From Enterococcus caccae ATCC BAA-1240 (GTDB taxonomy: Bacteria; Bacillota; Bacilli; Lactobacillales; Enterococcaceae), in contig NZ_KE136472.1 in the NCBI RefSeq assembly GCF_000407145.1, positions 434,001 to 498,000 of the forward strand: a DNA stretch of 64,000 bases, given 5' to 3'. A program made the translations under genes and the position numbers. Shown piece by piece: positions 1-9,035 of the stretch; within the stretch, counting starts at the first letter, position 1; each line of letters opens with the position of its first letter. The notes below the pieces were generated by a model. That model did not search any database, was not told where the DNA came from, and worked only from the letters and a program-made list of their open reading frames with translations.

Positions 1-9
1 TTCTTAAAA

Positions 10-57
10 AAAGTTTCTGATAAAACTAATTTTTTAGTCTTATCAGAAGCTTTTTTT
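10..57. terminator. Hairpin terminator at window start
   Basis: An inverted repeat (about 10-27 with 36-53, short AT-rich loop) is followed by seven T on the plus strand and preceded by seven A, so it could end transcription in both directions. It probably ends a gene lying outside the window. Confidence 0.6.
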
Positions 58-376
58 GTATATAAGAAAGTAGAGTTTTACTCATTTCATTTTTTTAGCC
101 GTCAAAAAATGGTCAACTAGTTAGTGAAATCCATGAAGGGCAAGAAAAAAAAGCTGTTTTCTTATAACTGTTACATCCAAGAAAAAGCCAAACAAAATAT
201 CTTTTTTTAAAGATATACCGTGAGTTCCTATTCATTATGACCTTAATGAGTAAGCATGTAACTATTATAAGCGCAAAACAAGAATTTCTAAAATTTAAAG
301 CTTTGAAATGAGTGAAAGTTTAGATTACCAAAGAATAAAAGGACCAATAAAAAAGATGATAGGGAGGGCATCAATA
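58..376. other. Intergenic region upstream of the surface locus
   Basis: AT-rich DNA between the terminator and the first regulator gene. I see no convincing ORF, RNA gene or consensus promoter, only AT-rich stretches. The frame of the following gene stays open back to 308, but that upstream ATG has no good ribosome binding site. Confidence 0.4.
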
Positions 377-1099
377 ATGCATACAATTGGTTGTATCTCA
401 CATAGTAACGAAATCAGTAAAGAATATAAAGAAATATTTAAAACCTTTAAATGGAATGTTCAAATGATCAATAAAGAAACAGCAGATCAATTATTTGAAA
501 GTAATAATAAGGTATTACAGTCAATGGATACTCTAATTATAGAAGATTTTGACTCAAATAATATTAACTGGACATGTGAATTGATCATGAATGTACGGAA
601 ACAAACAACATTACCACTTTGGATTTTATCCTCTCCAGAAGCGACTAATAGAACAAATCGAATTGTCTATTTACAATTAGGGGCAGATGGCATCATTGAA
701 AAAGATTATGAACCAGATGAATCTCTTCTAATGATGAGAAACTTACTGAAGCGTTTTAAAGAACGAGAAAATCAATTGGAAGTACCTCAAAGAGAAGTGA
801 GTGAGCCAACGGCTGATTTCAAGCTGATACCTCAGAATTTGAGTGTCTGTTTAGAAGGTGGCAAAGAAGTCAACTTAACAAAATTAGAATTTCTTACGAT
901 TGAATACTTACATAAGCATGCACGGAAAACGATGACATATGAGGAAATCTATAAGAATGTTTGGAATGATACCTACGGAAATCGAAAATATAGAGTATCT
1001 AACTTAGTGTTCCATTTAAGAAAAAAACTTGAAATGGACATTGAAAAGCCAAAATATATCAAGACGATCCGGTCAAAGGGATATATGTTGAATATTTAA
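377..1099 (+). CDS. Orphan winged-helix regulator with degenerate receiver-like domain
   Basis: About 240 residues. The start at 377 is preferred over the in-frame ATG at 308 because AGGGAGGG lies 8 nt upstream. The N-terminal ~120 residues look like a response-regulator receiver fold: a beta3-like segment DTLIIEDFD, a beta4-like LPLWILSS and a beta5/alpha5-like LGADGIIEKDY with a lysine. The usual acidic pair after beta1 is missing, so phosphorylation is doubtful. The C-terminal ~95 residues form an OmpR/PhoB-type DNA-binding domain (LTKLEFLTIEYL, YRVSNLVFHLRKKL, IKTIRSKGYML). No histidine kinase is adjacent. It sits 250 nt upstream of the WxL locus in the same orientation, so it may control that locus; this is inference. 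Confidence 0.8.
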   Translation: MHTIGCISHSNEISKEYKEIFKTFKWNVQMINKETADQLFESNNKVLQSMDTLIIEDFDSNNINWTCELIMNVRKQTTLPLWILSSPEATNRTNRIVYLQLGADGIIEKDYEPDESLLMMRNLLKRFKERENQLEVPQREVSEPTADFKLIPQNLSVCLEGGKEVNLTKLEFLTIEYLHKHARKTMTYEEIYKNVWNDTYGNRKYRVSNLVFHLRKKLEMDIEKPKYIKTIRSKGYMLNI

Positions 1100-1200
1100 T
1101 AAACTAATAAAGAAAAAAAGACTGAGAATCGGCTGATGGAAAATAAGCTCAGCAAAATAAAAACCACTTAAATGTTAATTAAATATTAGGAGGGAAAGAC

Positions 1201-1251
1201 GTGTTTACACATTTGCTTTCAGTCAAAAAGGTAATTTGCGAAACTGGTTAG
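1201..1251 (+). CDS. Possible 16-residue leader peptide upstream of WxL locus
   Basis: A GTG-started ORF of 16 codons (MFTHLLSVKKVICETG) has AGGAGGG 6 nt upstream, a much better ribosome site than most random ORFs have. It lies in the leader of the surface locus, about 100 nt before the first structural gene. A second purine-rich AGGAGGAGGAGG run at about 1293-1304 has no start codon at proper distance. It could be a leader peptide, a signalling peptide or chance. No homology is claimed. Confidence 0.3.
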   Translation: MFTHLLSVKKVICETG

Positions 1252-1349
1252 AAATAACGAGTAAAGTAAATAATTACTCGCTTTTCTGGAAAGGAGGAGG
1301 AGGAGTAAAGAAAGTTTCGACAATAACACACATTTTAGGAGGAAAAAAA

Positions 1350-2681
1350 TTGAAAAAAACACAAGTTTTTAAAAGAGGAATACTAACATTAGCTGCAACT
1401 GCTGCATTAGGAGTAGCGGTATTGTCAGTGCCAACACCATTTACAGGAGAGTCCGTTATTGCTTATGCAGCGGAAGAAACAGCGGAAGTATCAACGATCG
1501 AAGAATTCGATGCAGCATTGAAAAATCCAGCAATCACTGTAATCAATGTTAATGAAAGTATCCAATTCAAGAAAAACATTACAAACATTCCAAACCGTGA
1601 TCTAACAATCAATGGTAACGCTGATAAAGGTGTAGTGATTAACTCAGCACACAACTCTATCTATGGTAAACAAAATACTAAAGGAAAAAATACGATTTCA
1701 ATCAAAAATGTCAATATCGTAGGTGCTGATAGCGATGGACGTTTCTTCACTGGTGGCTCTGGTAATGGACCTTCAAGTTACGGCTGGGATGTTTATGCAG
1801 AAAACGTAGAATATACTGGTGCTCGTTTTGTTCATCTAAGTGAAGGAAAATTAACGTTTGCAGGTGAAAATAACATCAATACTCGTGCTGAAAATGCTTG
1901 GGTTCATGATTTAGAATTCTTACCAGGAACAATTTATAACGGAATTGCAGCGAATAAAGATCACGGTCAATTCTCAGCATTTTACTTTAATGGTGCATTG
2001 ATCAAAGGAAAAGCAACTGGTGAAGTAAAAATTGGTTCTAATGCAAACGTTAATGTGAAAATTGGTCCACAAAGTAATGTAAATCATTACTATCCAGTAT
2101 TCTATGACAAAGTACAAAAAGTTGATATTGACTCAGGTGCAACGTTAGATGTTGATGCTGCTGGTGTAGCATTCGAATTTATCCCACGTGCTGACTATGT
2201 TAATAAATTCCCATCATTAAACCTAGCAAGTGGTGCAAAAGCATACTTTAACGGCCGTGGTGGTGGAGATTATCCAGCAATGTATCTTCAATATTATGGT
2301 ACACAAGTAAACTTAAGCCGTAATTCTGAACTTGTTGTGACTGGTGATAGTAAAAAAGGTGCTGTGAGAAGTGAATATAAAGGTGCACAAATCAATCTTG
2401 ACGCTCCTAGAAACTTTGAAATTAAAAATAAAAAAGCTGGTGCACAACTATTTTATAGTACAGATACAACCATTAATGCTAAAAATGTAGGTCGTTTGTC
2501 AACATGGGGTAGAACTGGTGGAGACTATTTAGATCCTGCCACAAACCTTTTCAATGCTCGTAACTTTACTGTGAATTTCGGGAAAATTTGTAACAGTAAA
2601 ACATTATCAGTGACTGGCCTTCCAGAAGATTTCCGTATGGAAGATTACGGAAAAATTTCGTTAAAAGGTGGAGCAATCTAA
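1350..2681 (+). CDS. Secreted pectate-lyase-like adhesive domain protein
   Basis: The TTG at 1350 is chosen as start: AGGAGG lies just upstream and a signal peptide follows immediately (MKKTQVFKRGIL, hydrophobic core, cleavage likely near AYA). The frame is open upstream to a TTG at 1236, but that would place about 38 residues before the signal peptide. The 443-residue protein is rich in short beta strands with repeated Asn/Gly turns, like the pectate-lyase-like adhesive domains found with WxL clusters. I see no WxL pair, sortase motif or C-terminal membrane segment, so its retention on the cell is unexplained; it may bind a neighbour or be released. It is the first structural gene of the locus, 58 nt before the large adhesin. 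Confidence 0.65.
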   Translation: MKKTQVFKRGILTLAATAALGVAVLSVPTPFTGESVIAYAAEETAEVSTIEEFDAALKNPAITVINVNESIQFKKNITNIPNRDLTINGNADKGVVINSAHNSIYGKQNTKGKNTISIKNVNIVGADSDGRFFTGGSGNGPSSYGWDVYAENVEYTGARFVHLSEGKLTFAGENNINTRAENAWVHDLEFLPGTIYNGIAANKDHGQFSAFYFNGALIKGKATGEVKIGSNANVNVKIGPQSNVNHYYPVFYDKVQKVDIDSGATLDVDAAGVAFEFIPRADYVNKFPSLNLASGAKAYFNGRGGGDYPAMYLQYYGTQVNLSRNSELVVTGDSKKGAVRSEYKGAQINLDAPRNFEIKNKKAGAQLFYSTDTTINAKNVGRLSTWGRTGGDYLDPATNLFNARNFTVNFGKICNSKTLSVTGLPEDFRMEDYGKISLKGGAI

Positions 2682-2739
2682 TATAGTTTCACTTTAGAAA
2701 AAGGTTTAAATAATGCTGAAGGAAAGGAGGTGTTTTTTA

Positions 2740-5700
2740 TTGAAAAATAAAAGGAAAAAGTATTCATTAGGCTTAGTAAGTATAGTGTGTTTAATGGCTT
2801 TATTGGGTATGCATGTTGTTAACACTTCGGAATCAAAAATTTCTGCAGCAACACCATTAGAGCCAGATTATAAAATGATGATCGAAGCGCCAGGAATTAA
2901 TAAAGTATCTACAGGACCAGCTGCTACTGAAATTAGTGGGAACTACGCATTTGTTCTTAAGCTAACTGATGCAGTTACTTATGAACCAATTGGAAATCCC
3001 AAAGTTAGAGACGGATATCAAGGAAGCCCAACAAAAGTATATTACTTTAATAAAGATGATGTAGCAAAGCCAGATGAATATGGTTTATGGATAAAAAATG
3101 CTGGATTATATAACGGGCGTAGTGTAGATGTGAAGTTTGTTATGGATACAATGAATGTTGCTCCAAGTAATGAAAATACTACCCCATATCCTGAATTTCC
3201 ATTTTTTGCTGTAGATCCAAAAGATAGAGAAAAAATGAGTAATTATGAGGCAGAGAAACAAAATGGTGACGATGCATCATGGAACGATCTTTATTTTATG
3301 ACGGGTTCGTCACTAGGTAATCATAGAGTTTACTATAATCGTGGAGATAGAATTGAGTATCATTATGAGTTTTACTATCATGATACTCAAAAAGAATTGA
3401 AGCTTATGGGGTCTTGGAACTTTAATAATATCAATATGCAGAAAAAAACAGGTATCTCGTTTAATGAGTTAGATTTTAAGAATTTTTATGTCATGAACAA
3501 CTCGGTAATTTCATATAAAGCAGAAAGTGGTCAGCTAAATATGTCTAGTTCTGAAACTATTATGAATGATCCTTCAGTTCAAGTTACTGAATTGTTTAGC
3601 AAAGAACAATTTCCAATGTCTATGACTTATTATGGAGAAGCTGGATATTCTGGAATGATGGCGTTAATGTACTCCACTGAATCTCTAACACGTATTGCTC
3701 CAGCACAGCCAATTGTCTATGGTAAAAGAAATTCTGCCAATCACGATGATCCTGCATATAGAGAATTAAAATATTCTATATTGCAAGGTGTAGCTGATAA
3801 CAGAAAAGAAAACAGAAATGATCAAGTCGTTATTGAAACTGAAGTACCTGAATTCTATAATATTAGCGATGTAAAAGTGCTTGAGTATGGCACAACAATT
3901 GATAGAACCAATCTATTTACGATAAATAAAACTGGCTCTAAACTTACGTTGACTTCAGTAGATTCAACATCAGATACGTTTAATGGTAGTTTATTTGATA
4001 TACAAATTACAGCAAAACCAAACAGCAAGTTTAATTTTAACCTTACTGACTATGGATATGTAAACGATGCAAATAATCTTTCTGACAACGGTTTTATGCT
4101 TTTCGAAATGGGTGGACCTAATACTAAAACCACATACACCTATAATGGGTTAGCAAAACCTACTAATACTTTAGAATCTGCAAATGTAAAGGATCAATCG
4201 GTATCACAAGTTCGCTATGATGGTAAACCGATTGGAACAGCCAAAGAAGATTTAAAAATCCCAATGGGTGGAAATATTGCTACGTCATTTCCAGAAGCCA
4301 AGGATTTACTTTCTTCATACGATGTTGATACAGAGAATGAAATCGATCGTCCTGTGACAGTCTCATATGTTGGAACACCGCCAGATATTAGCACTAAAAA
4401 ACCTGGAGATATTGTAGAAGTACCCTTATTGTTGACTTCTTCCAAAGGTGTTGAAACACCAATTACAGTCAAAATTGAGATAACTCAGACAATATTTGAT
4501 TTAGATATTGAACATCTTGATGCAGAAACAGGTGCAGTAATTGCAACAACAAGTCCTTTGCCAAGCGGTAAAGAAGGTGAAGAGTATGTAGCTACGTCAA
4601 AATCAATCTCTGGCTATATTCCAACCGCTGTACTTGTAGATGGTGTGGATAAGACACCATCACCCTTAACAGATCCGTTGTCGGTTACAGCTAAATTTGT
4701 TACAAACAAAAAAATAACATTCAAATATACCAAATTAAGAACACCTATGATTAAAGCGGATTTTGACGTTAGTCCAACTACGGTTCCTTTAGGAGGAAAA
4801 GCGACTTATACAGCTACCTTCCAAAATACAGCAGAAGCGCCAACAACCTGGAGTAATGTTTCCTTTAAAATTGATACAGCTTTCCCAGATAAAATCACAC
4901 CAGATTTGAATACTGTTATGGTCAATGGAGTAGCTCTTGAAGTAAGCAAAGTTGACTTCAATTCAATGACTAAAGAGTTTAAAATCGATTTGAGTGATTT
5001 GGATTTAGACAGGAAAGAAGTAGTCATTAAATACGATGTCAATGTTGCTGTAGATGCTGCTGTTCAAGTAGTGAGTCAAAAGTATACAGTTTCGGGGACT
5101 GCCGGAGATGGTTCTCAAGTAGCAAAACAATCTAATTCAACGAGTTTGAATGTGATACGTGGTGAAAGCCAGCTAAATGTTATTTATAGGAAAAAAGACG
5201 AAAATAATAACGATGTAAAAATGGATCCAGACCGTGATGCTATCACTACTCAAAAAGATGGCACAGCATTTGAAATCACACCTGAGACTTTTGACGGATA
5301 TGTTTTAGATAAGATTATTGTAGATGGTCAAGCATTAGCAGAACCATTACCGACCTCGGTCAAAGGGAAATACGGAGAGACTTCAACGATTGAATTCCAT
5401 TATAAAGGGACATTGTTGATTACATCCGCACCATCTTTGCTAGATTTTGAGATGAACGAAGCCAGTGCTAAAGACTTGCGTGTAGAAAGTGCCAAAACGG
5501 ATAAGGATTTGGTTGTCACAGATACACGTGCAACGAAACAAAAATGGTATTTGTACGCCAAAGTTACGGAAGATTTTAAGACAACGGATGGATCGAATAA
5601 AATTCTGTCCGGAATTCTACGCTATAACGATGGCGGAACCACTGAAAAGAATTTCCCAGTAGATCAAAATCAACTACTGACATCGCCTGATAATTTTTCA

Positions 5701-5844
5701 GATACGAAGTATAACATTAGTCAAACTTGGTCTGCAAAAGGGAAGGGATTTAAAGTTGAAGTTCCAGGGGATTATGTCAAAAAGCTTGGGGAATATCGAG
5801 CAAAAATTGTTTATACATTAAGTGAAGTACCAGATCTTCCTTAA
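2740..5844 (+). CDS. Large WxL-domain surface adhesin with MucBP-like repeats
   Basis: The TTG at 2740 is preferred because of the AAAGGAGGTG upstream; the protein has about 1034 residues. A signal peptide (KNKRKKYSLG then a hydrophobic core) ends near SAAT. Residues ~40-480 form a large unique extracellular region. Two MucBP-like modules follow, around residues 590-670 and 800-880 (GYIPTAVLVDG and GYVLDKIIVDG signatures), separated by an isopeptide/DUF11-like beta domain. The last ~170 residues resemble a WxL wall-binding domain: WYL for the first motif and YTLSEVP at the extreme C-terminus. WxL domains bind peptidoglycan non-covalently, so this is probably a surface-displayed adhesin. Ligand unknown. 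Confidence 0.8.
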   Translation: MKNKRKKYSLGLVSIVCLMALLGMHVVNTSESKISAATPLEPDYKMMIEAPGINKVSTGPAATEISGNYAFVLKLTDAVTYEPIGNPKVRDGYQGSPTKVYYFNKDDVAKPDEYGLWIKNAGLYNGRSVDVKFVMDTMNVAPSNENTTPYPEFPFFAVDPKDREKMSNYEAEKQNGDDASWNDLYFMTGSSLGNHRVYYNRGDRIEYHYEFYYHDTQKELKLMGSWNFNNINMQKKTGISFNELDFKNFYVMNNSVISYKAESGQLNMSSSETIMNDPSVQVTELFSKEQFPMSMTYYGEAGYSGMMALMYSTESLTRIAPAQPIVYGKRNSANHDDPAYRELKYSILQGVADNRKENRNDQVVIETEVPEFYNISDVKVLEYGTTIDRTNLFTINKTGSKLTLTSVDSTSDTFNGSLFDIQITAKPNSKFNFNLTDYGYVNDANNLSDNGFMLFEMGGPNTKTTYTYNGLAKPTNTLESANVKDQSVSQVRYDGKPIGTAKEDLKIPMGGNIATSFPEAKDLLSSYDVDTENEIDRPVTVSYVGTPPDISTKKPGDIVEVPLLLTSSKGVETPITVKIEITQTIFDLDIEHLDAETGAVIATTSPLPSGKEGEEYVATSKSISGYIPTAVLVDGVDKTPSPLTDPLSVTAKFVTNKKITFKYTKLRTPMIKADFDVSPTTVPLGGKATYTATFQNTAEAPTTWSNVSFKIDTAFPDKITPDLNTVMVNGVALEVSKVDFNSMTKEFKIDLSDLDLDRKEVVIKYDVNVAVDAAVQVVSQKYTVSGTAGDGSQVAKQSNSTSLNVIRGESQLNVIYRKKDENNNDVKMDPDRDAITTQKDGTAFEITPETFDGYVLDKIIVDGQALAEPLPTSVKGKYGETSTIEFHYKGTLLITSAPSLLDFEMNEASAKDLRVESAKTDKDLVVTDTRATKQKWYLYAKVTEDFKTTDGSNKILSGILRYNDGGTTEKNFPVDQNQLLTSPDNFSDTKYNISQTWSAKGKGFKVEVPGDYVKKLGEYRAKIVYTLSEVPDLP

Positions 5845-5863
5845 AGCGAAGGAGAAAATGTCA

Positions 5864-6208
5864 ATGATGAAGAAAATCAACTATTTGTATATTGGTCTAA
5901 TTTTACTCGCTTTAATGGGAGGAATCTTGGGCATGGTTACTACTTCTGTCTATGGAGAAGAAGCTGCTGTACAAACGAATGGCGAGATTGTTTTTTCTGC
6001 TGAAAGTAGTGGTCCAAGGTCAAGTACAACACCTTCAGAGTCAACAATTTCTAGTAGTGAATCAATTAAAAAGCCGACTGGAAAATATCCTTCAACTGGT
6101 GAACTTGTAATGAAGAGTCTGACAATTAGTGGAATAGTTTTAGTTGCTATTGTAATCATTTTTTATTTTATCAAAAGAAAAAAAGATGTAAGTGAAAAGG
6201 AGGGATAA
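5864..6208 (+). CDS. Small sortase-anchored surface protein of WxL cluster (CscD-like)
   Basis: About 114 residues. GGAG at 5851-5854 fits the ATG at 5864 (9 nt) better than the open-frame start at 5822 that overlaps the previous gene. It has an N-terminal signal peptide, a short Ser/Thr-rich spacer, then KYPSTGE, a transmembrane segment (ISGIVLVAIVIIFYF) and a basic tail. The sorting motif is an LPxTG variant with Tyr in place of Leu. Small LPxTG proteins accompany WxL/DUF916 proteins in lactobacilli and enterococci (Csc clusters). It may be a covalent wall anchor for the complex. No sortase gene is in the window. Confidence 0.75.
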   Translation: MMKKINYLYIGLILLALMGGILGMVTTSVYGEEAAVQTNGEIVFSAESSGPRSSTTPSESTISSSESIKKPTGKYPSTGELVMKSLTISGIVLVAIVIIFYFIKRKKDVSEKEG

Positions 6209-6211
6209 ACA

Positions 6212-7015
6212 ATGAAAAAAAAGACATTGATTATAGCTGCTTTTCTTGGATCCCTTCTATTTACAATAGGTCAAACGAAATCTTCTTACGCTAAAGAATC
6301 TTCATTATCTGGTGATGCAGAAGTTGAGCTAAAAGGATATAAAGAAGAAAATTCAATTATCCGAGACCCAGAAAATCCCAAAGTTGAAGTCGATCCAGGC
6401 GAATCACCTCAAACTGAAGGGGACCTAAGAATCGATTTTGCACCAAAACTGAATTTTAGCACAGTGATGATTTCAGATGAAAATGCTGTATTTCCTGTAA
6501 ATGCACAATTATTTCATGGCGACACTTCTGCTCGTGGAAACTTTGTTCAAGTGTCAGATTATCGAGATGATCCAGATGGTTGGACGTTGCAAATTAGACA
6601 GGAGAATCAATTTAAGCATGTCACTAAATTGGGTGCAGAGTTGAAAGGCGCCGTTATATCATTTGATCAAACGTGGGTCAACTCTTCCAGAGATTTAGCT
6701 AAAGCACCGACTGTGTCAAAAGAAGTTATTCGCATGAGCAATGTGGGTGAAACTTATAATTTGGCGGTTGCACAATCGGGAAAAGGTTCGGGGACATGGA
6801 GTATCGTGTTTGGAGCATCACAAGAGAATCATAATGAACGTCCAAATACATTGGAAATTAGAAAAGACAGTTCTGGTAAAGAAATATTAGATCCGATTTT
6901 TAAAAAGCCTGTGTACACAAATAGAGCGGTTACGCTTGCTGTGCCAGGAGCGACTGAGAAAGAGCCAGGCGCTTATTCAACGGTGTTGACTTGGGTATTA
7001 GCCGAGTTACCATAA
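6212..7015 (+). CDS. WxL domain-containing surface protein
   Basis: 267 residues with AAGGAGGG before the ATG, only 3 nt after the preceding stop, so it is co-transcribed. A signal peptide ends near SYA. An acidic linker follows (residues ~35-70), then a WxL domain with its first motif in DGWTLQIRQ (~residue 130) and its second at the C-terminus (LTWVLAELP). The family binds peptidoglycan non-covalently and associates with DUF916/DUF3324 partners. It differs from the next WxL protein in the inter-motif region, so the two may fill different positions in a complex. Confidence 0.88.
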   Translation: MKKKTLIIAAFLGSLLFTIGQTKSSYAKESSLSGDAEVELKGYKEENSIIRDPENPKVEVDPGESPQTEGDLRIDFAPKLNFSTVMISDENAVFPVNAQLFHGDTSARGNFVQVSDYRDDPDGWTLQIRQENQFKHVTKLGAELKGAVISFDQTWVNSSRDLAKAPTVSKEVIRMSNVGETYNLAVAQSGKGSGTWSIVFGASQENHNERPNTLEIRKDSSGKEILDPIFKKPVYTNRAVTLAVPGATEKEPGAYSTVLTWVLAELP

Positions 7016-7045
7016 ATAGAACAAAAATATTAGGAGGAAATACAA

Positions 7046-7861
7046 ATGAAATTAACACACAAATTATGTGGTGCAGCATTATTAGCTGTACTAGGAGTAG
7101 CAGCAGCTGCACCAGCAGCAACAAAAGCAGCACCAGACCATTCTAAAGCAGGCGAAGGTGAAATCCAATTCACTAAAGCAACTTACGGTTCATATGATTC
7201 TACAGGTGGGGTAGTACCACCAGATACATCTTCTCAATCAACAACAGATACTGATCCAACTAAATTATTAGATGGTGAATTTGTGGTTCAAGGAATGTCA
7301 AAATTAGTCTTTACAGAGCAACAAGCAACAACTGGTGCTATCAAGTCTTGGGCAAAACCAACAACTGCCAATGATGGTGCAACAGATGGTAGTGAAGTAA
7401 AAAGACGTGCGAATTGGGTTCAATTTAAAGATGATCGTCTTGTAGATGATCGTACGTATGAATTATCAGCTACACTTGTTGATCCAGATGGAAAAGGTGC
7501 ATTTGAGTTTGATGATACTGCAAATAACAAGAAAAGACGTATCGCTGGTGCAACAATCGATTACAAAAATACAGATTTAGTGGCTCATGAAGATAACGTT
7601 AGTCTTATGCCAAGTACTTCTGGATTACAGCCAACACTTCATCTAGCTGAAAATACTCGTGAAAAATTATTTACAGCAAATGAAAATAACACTGGTAAAG
7701 GCCGTGGTAAATATGCTGTTTACTTTGGTGATACATTGAATCCAGCGAAATTAGATTCTGAATCAATCGAATTGAGCATTCCAGCTAACCAAGCAGATGA
7801 CATTCGTAATGGTAAATACGTAGCAACAATTCTTTGGACACTTTCAGAAACACCAATGTAA
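7046..7861 (+). CDS. WxL domain-containing surface protein
   Basis: 271 residues, AGGAGG before the ATG. Signal peptide MKLTHKLCGAAL with an Ala-rich core, cleaved near TKAA. The C-terminal motif YVATILWTLSETPM is the classical end of WxL proteins. The region around RRANWVQF may hold the first Trp motif. Its codon use is more biased toward common codons than its neighbours, which suggests high expression. A hairpin follows before the DUF916 gene, so the WxL proteins may be made in excess over the scaffold. Confidence 0.88.
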   Translation: MKLTHKLCGAALLAVLGVAAAAPAATKAAPDHSKAGEGEIQFTKATYGSYDSTGGVVPPDTSSQSTTDTDPTKLLDGEFVVQGMSKLVFTEQQATTGAIKSWAKPTTANDGATDGSEVKRRANWVQFKDDRLVDDRTYELSATLVDPDGKGAFEFDDTANNKKRRIAGATIDYKNTDLVAHEDNVSLMPSTSGLQPTLHLAENTREKLFTANENNTGKGRGKYAVYFGDTLNPAKLDSESIELSIPANQADDIRNGKYVATILWTLSETPM

Positions 7862-7901
7862 TTCGAAGGATACTATAATTTAACAAGTAGTAGATTAAAA
7901 G

Positions 7902-7931
7902 ATTCACCGGTGTTTTACCGGTGAATTCTTT
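7902..7931 (+). terminator. Intra-operon hairpin between WxL and DUF916 genes
   Basis: A perfect 10-bp stem, ATTCACCGGT with ACCGGTGAAT, has a 5-nt loop and is followed by TCTTTC. The weak T-run suggests a partial terminator or 3' stabiliser that sets expression of the WxL genes against the downstream genes. Confidence 0.65.
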
Positions 7932-7961
7932 CATGATGGAAGAGAGAGGACAACGAAATAC

Positions 7962-9014
7962 ATGAAAAAACTAATTTTATTAAGTCTCTTTTTATGTTTA
8001 TACATAGTTTCACTTTTTAGTTTTTCAAGAGATGCATATGCTGAATTGCAGTTTGCATATGAAACTGTGCTACCTGAAAATCAAAAAGGGGAAGGGCGTT
8101 ATTTTGATTTACGTATGACACCTGGACAGGAACAAACGGTCCAAGTAATGCTAACGAATCGTGCAGATCAAGAACAAACGATTCAAGTTTCTTTAAATGG
8201 AGTAAAAACCAATTCAAATGGTGTTTTAGAATATGGACCAAGTGCGTTGAAAAATGATCCTTCTTTAAAACATGACTTTAAAGATATTGTTAAAGGGCCA
8301 TCAGAAGTAACCTTAGCCCCAAATGAAACAAAGCCTTTAGAGCTAACCATTACGATGCCAGCAACAAGTTACGATGGCAAAATTGTTGGTGGAATTTATT
8401 TGAAATCCAAACCAACAAAAGAAGAGGAAGAAGCAAATAAAAAAGCAAAAGGCGTAGTCAACGAGTATGCATTTTTAGTTGCAATGGTTTTGCAGGAAAC
8501 AGATGAGAAAGTAACAAATGATTTAAAATTAAATAAAGTTTATGCAGGCTTATCAAACTATCGAAATAGTGTATTTGCCAATTTTTCAAATATAACACCA
8601 GAATTTTTAAATAATATGACAGTAGAAATGGAAGTAATGGCAAAAGATTCAGATGCTGTTTTGTATGATACAAAAAAAGCTGATATGAAGATGGCGCCCA
8701 ATTCTATGATTGAATTTCCTCTAGAAATGAATGGAGATAAGATGGTCGCAGGGGATTATAAGGCCCATATACTGGTTACAAGTGGTGAACAAAAATGGGA
8801 ATGGACAGAAAACTTTAAGATTACCAATGAAGAAGCTGATAAATATAATGCTCAAGATGTCTCTTTAATTCAGGAACCAGGAATAAATTGGAAACTAGTG
8901 GCTTTGATTGGTGCGGGTATTTTTCTGGCATTTTTAGCAATCTTCTTTATCGTTCGAGTGGTAAATAAGAACAAGAAGAAAAAGAAAGGAAATAAGAAGA
9001 GAAAGAAAAAATAA
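7962..9014 (+). CDS. WxL scaffold membrane protein, DUF916 + DUF3324 (CscA-like)
   Basis: 350 residues. A signal peptide ends near DAYA. Residues ~30-150 match the DUF916 (WxL-associated peptidoglycan-binding) pattern: YFDLRMTPGQEQTVQVMLTN and APNETKPLELTITMP. Residues ~160-290 match DUF3324 (NEYAFLVAMVLQE, YAGLSNYRNSVFANFSN). A transmembrane helix follows (VALIGAGIFLAFLAIFFIV), ending in a very Lys-rich cytoplasmic tail. In the Csc model this type of protein holds WxL proteins at the membrane-wall interface. The tail is unusually basic and matches similar segments in the next three genes. Confidence 0.9.
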   Translation: MKKLILLSLFLCLYIVSLFSFSRDAYAELQFAYETVLPENQKGEGRYFDLRMTPGQEQTVQVMLTNRADQEQTIQVSLNGVKTNSNGVLEYGPSALKNDPSLKHDFKDIVKGPSEVTLAPNETKPLELTITMPATSYDGKIVGGIYLKSKPTKEEEEANKKAKGVVNEYAFLVAMVLQETDEKVTNDLKLNKVYAGLSNYRNSVFANFSNITPEFLNNMTVEMEVMAKDSDAVLYDTKKADMKMAPNSMIEFPLEMNGDKMVAGDYKAHILVTSGEQKWEWTENFKITNEEADKYNAQDVSLIQEPGINWKLVALIGAGIFLAFLAIFFIVRVVNKNKKKKKGNKKRKKK

Positions 9015-9035
9015 GCTTAAGGAGGTTATCATAAT

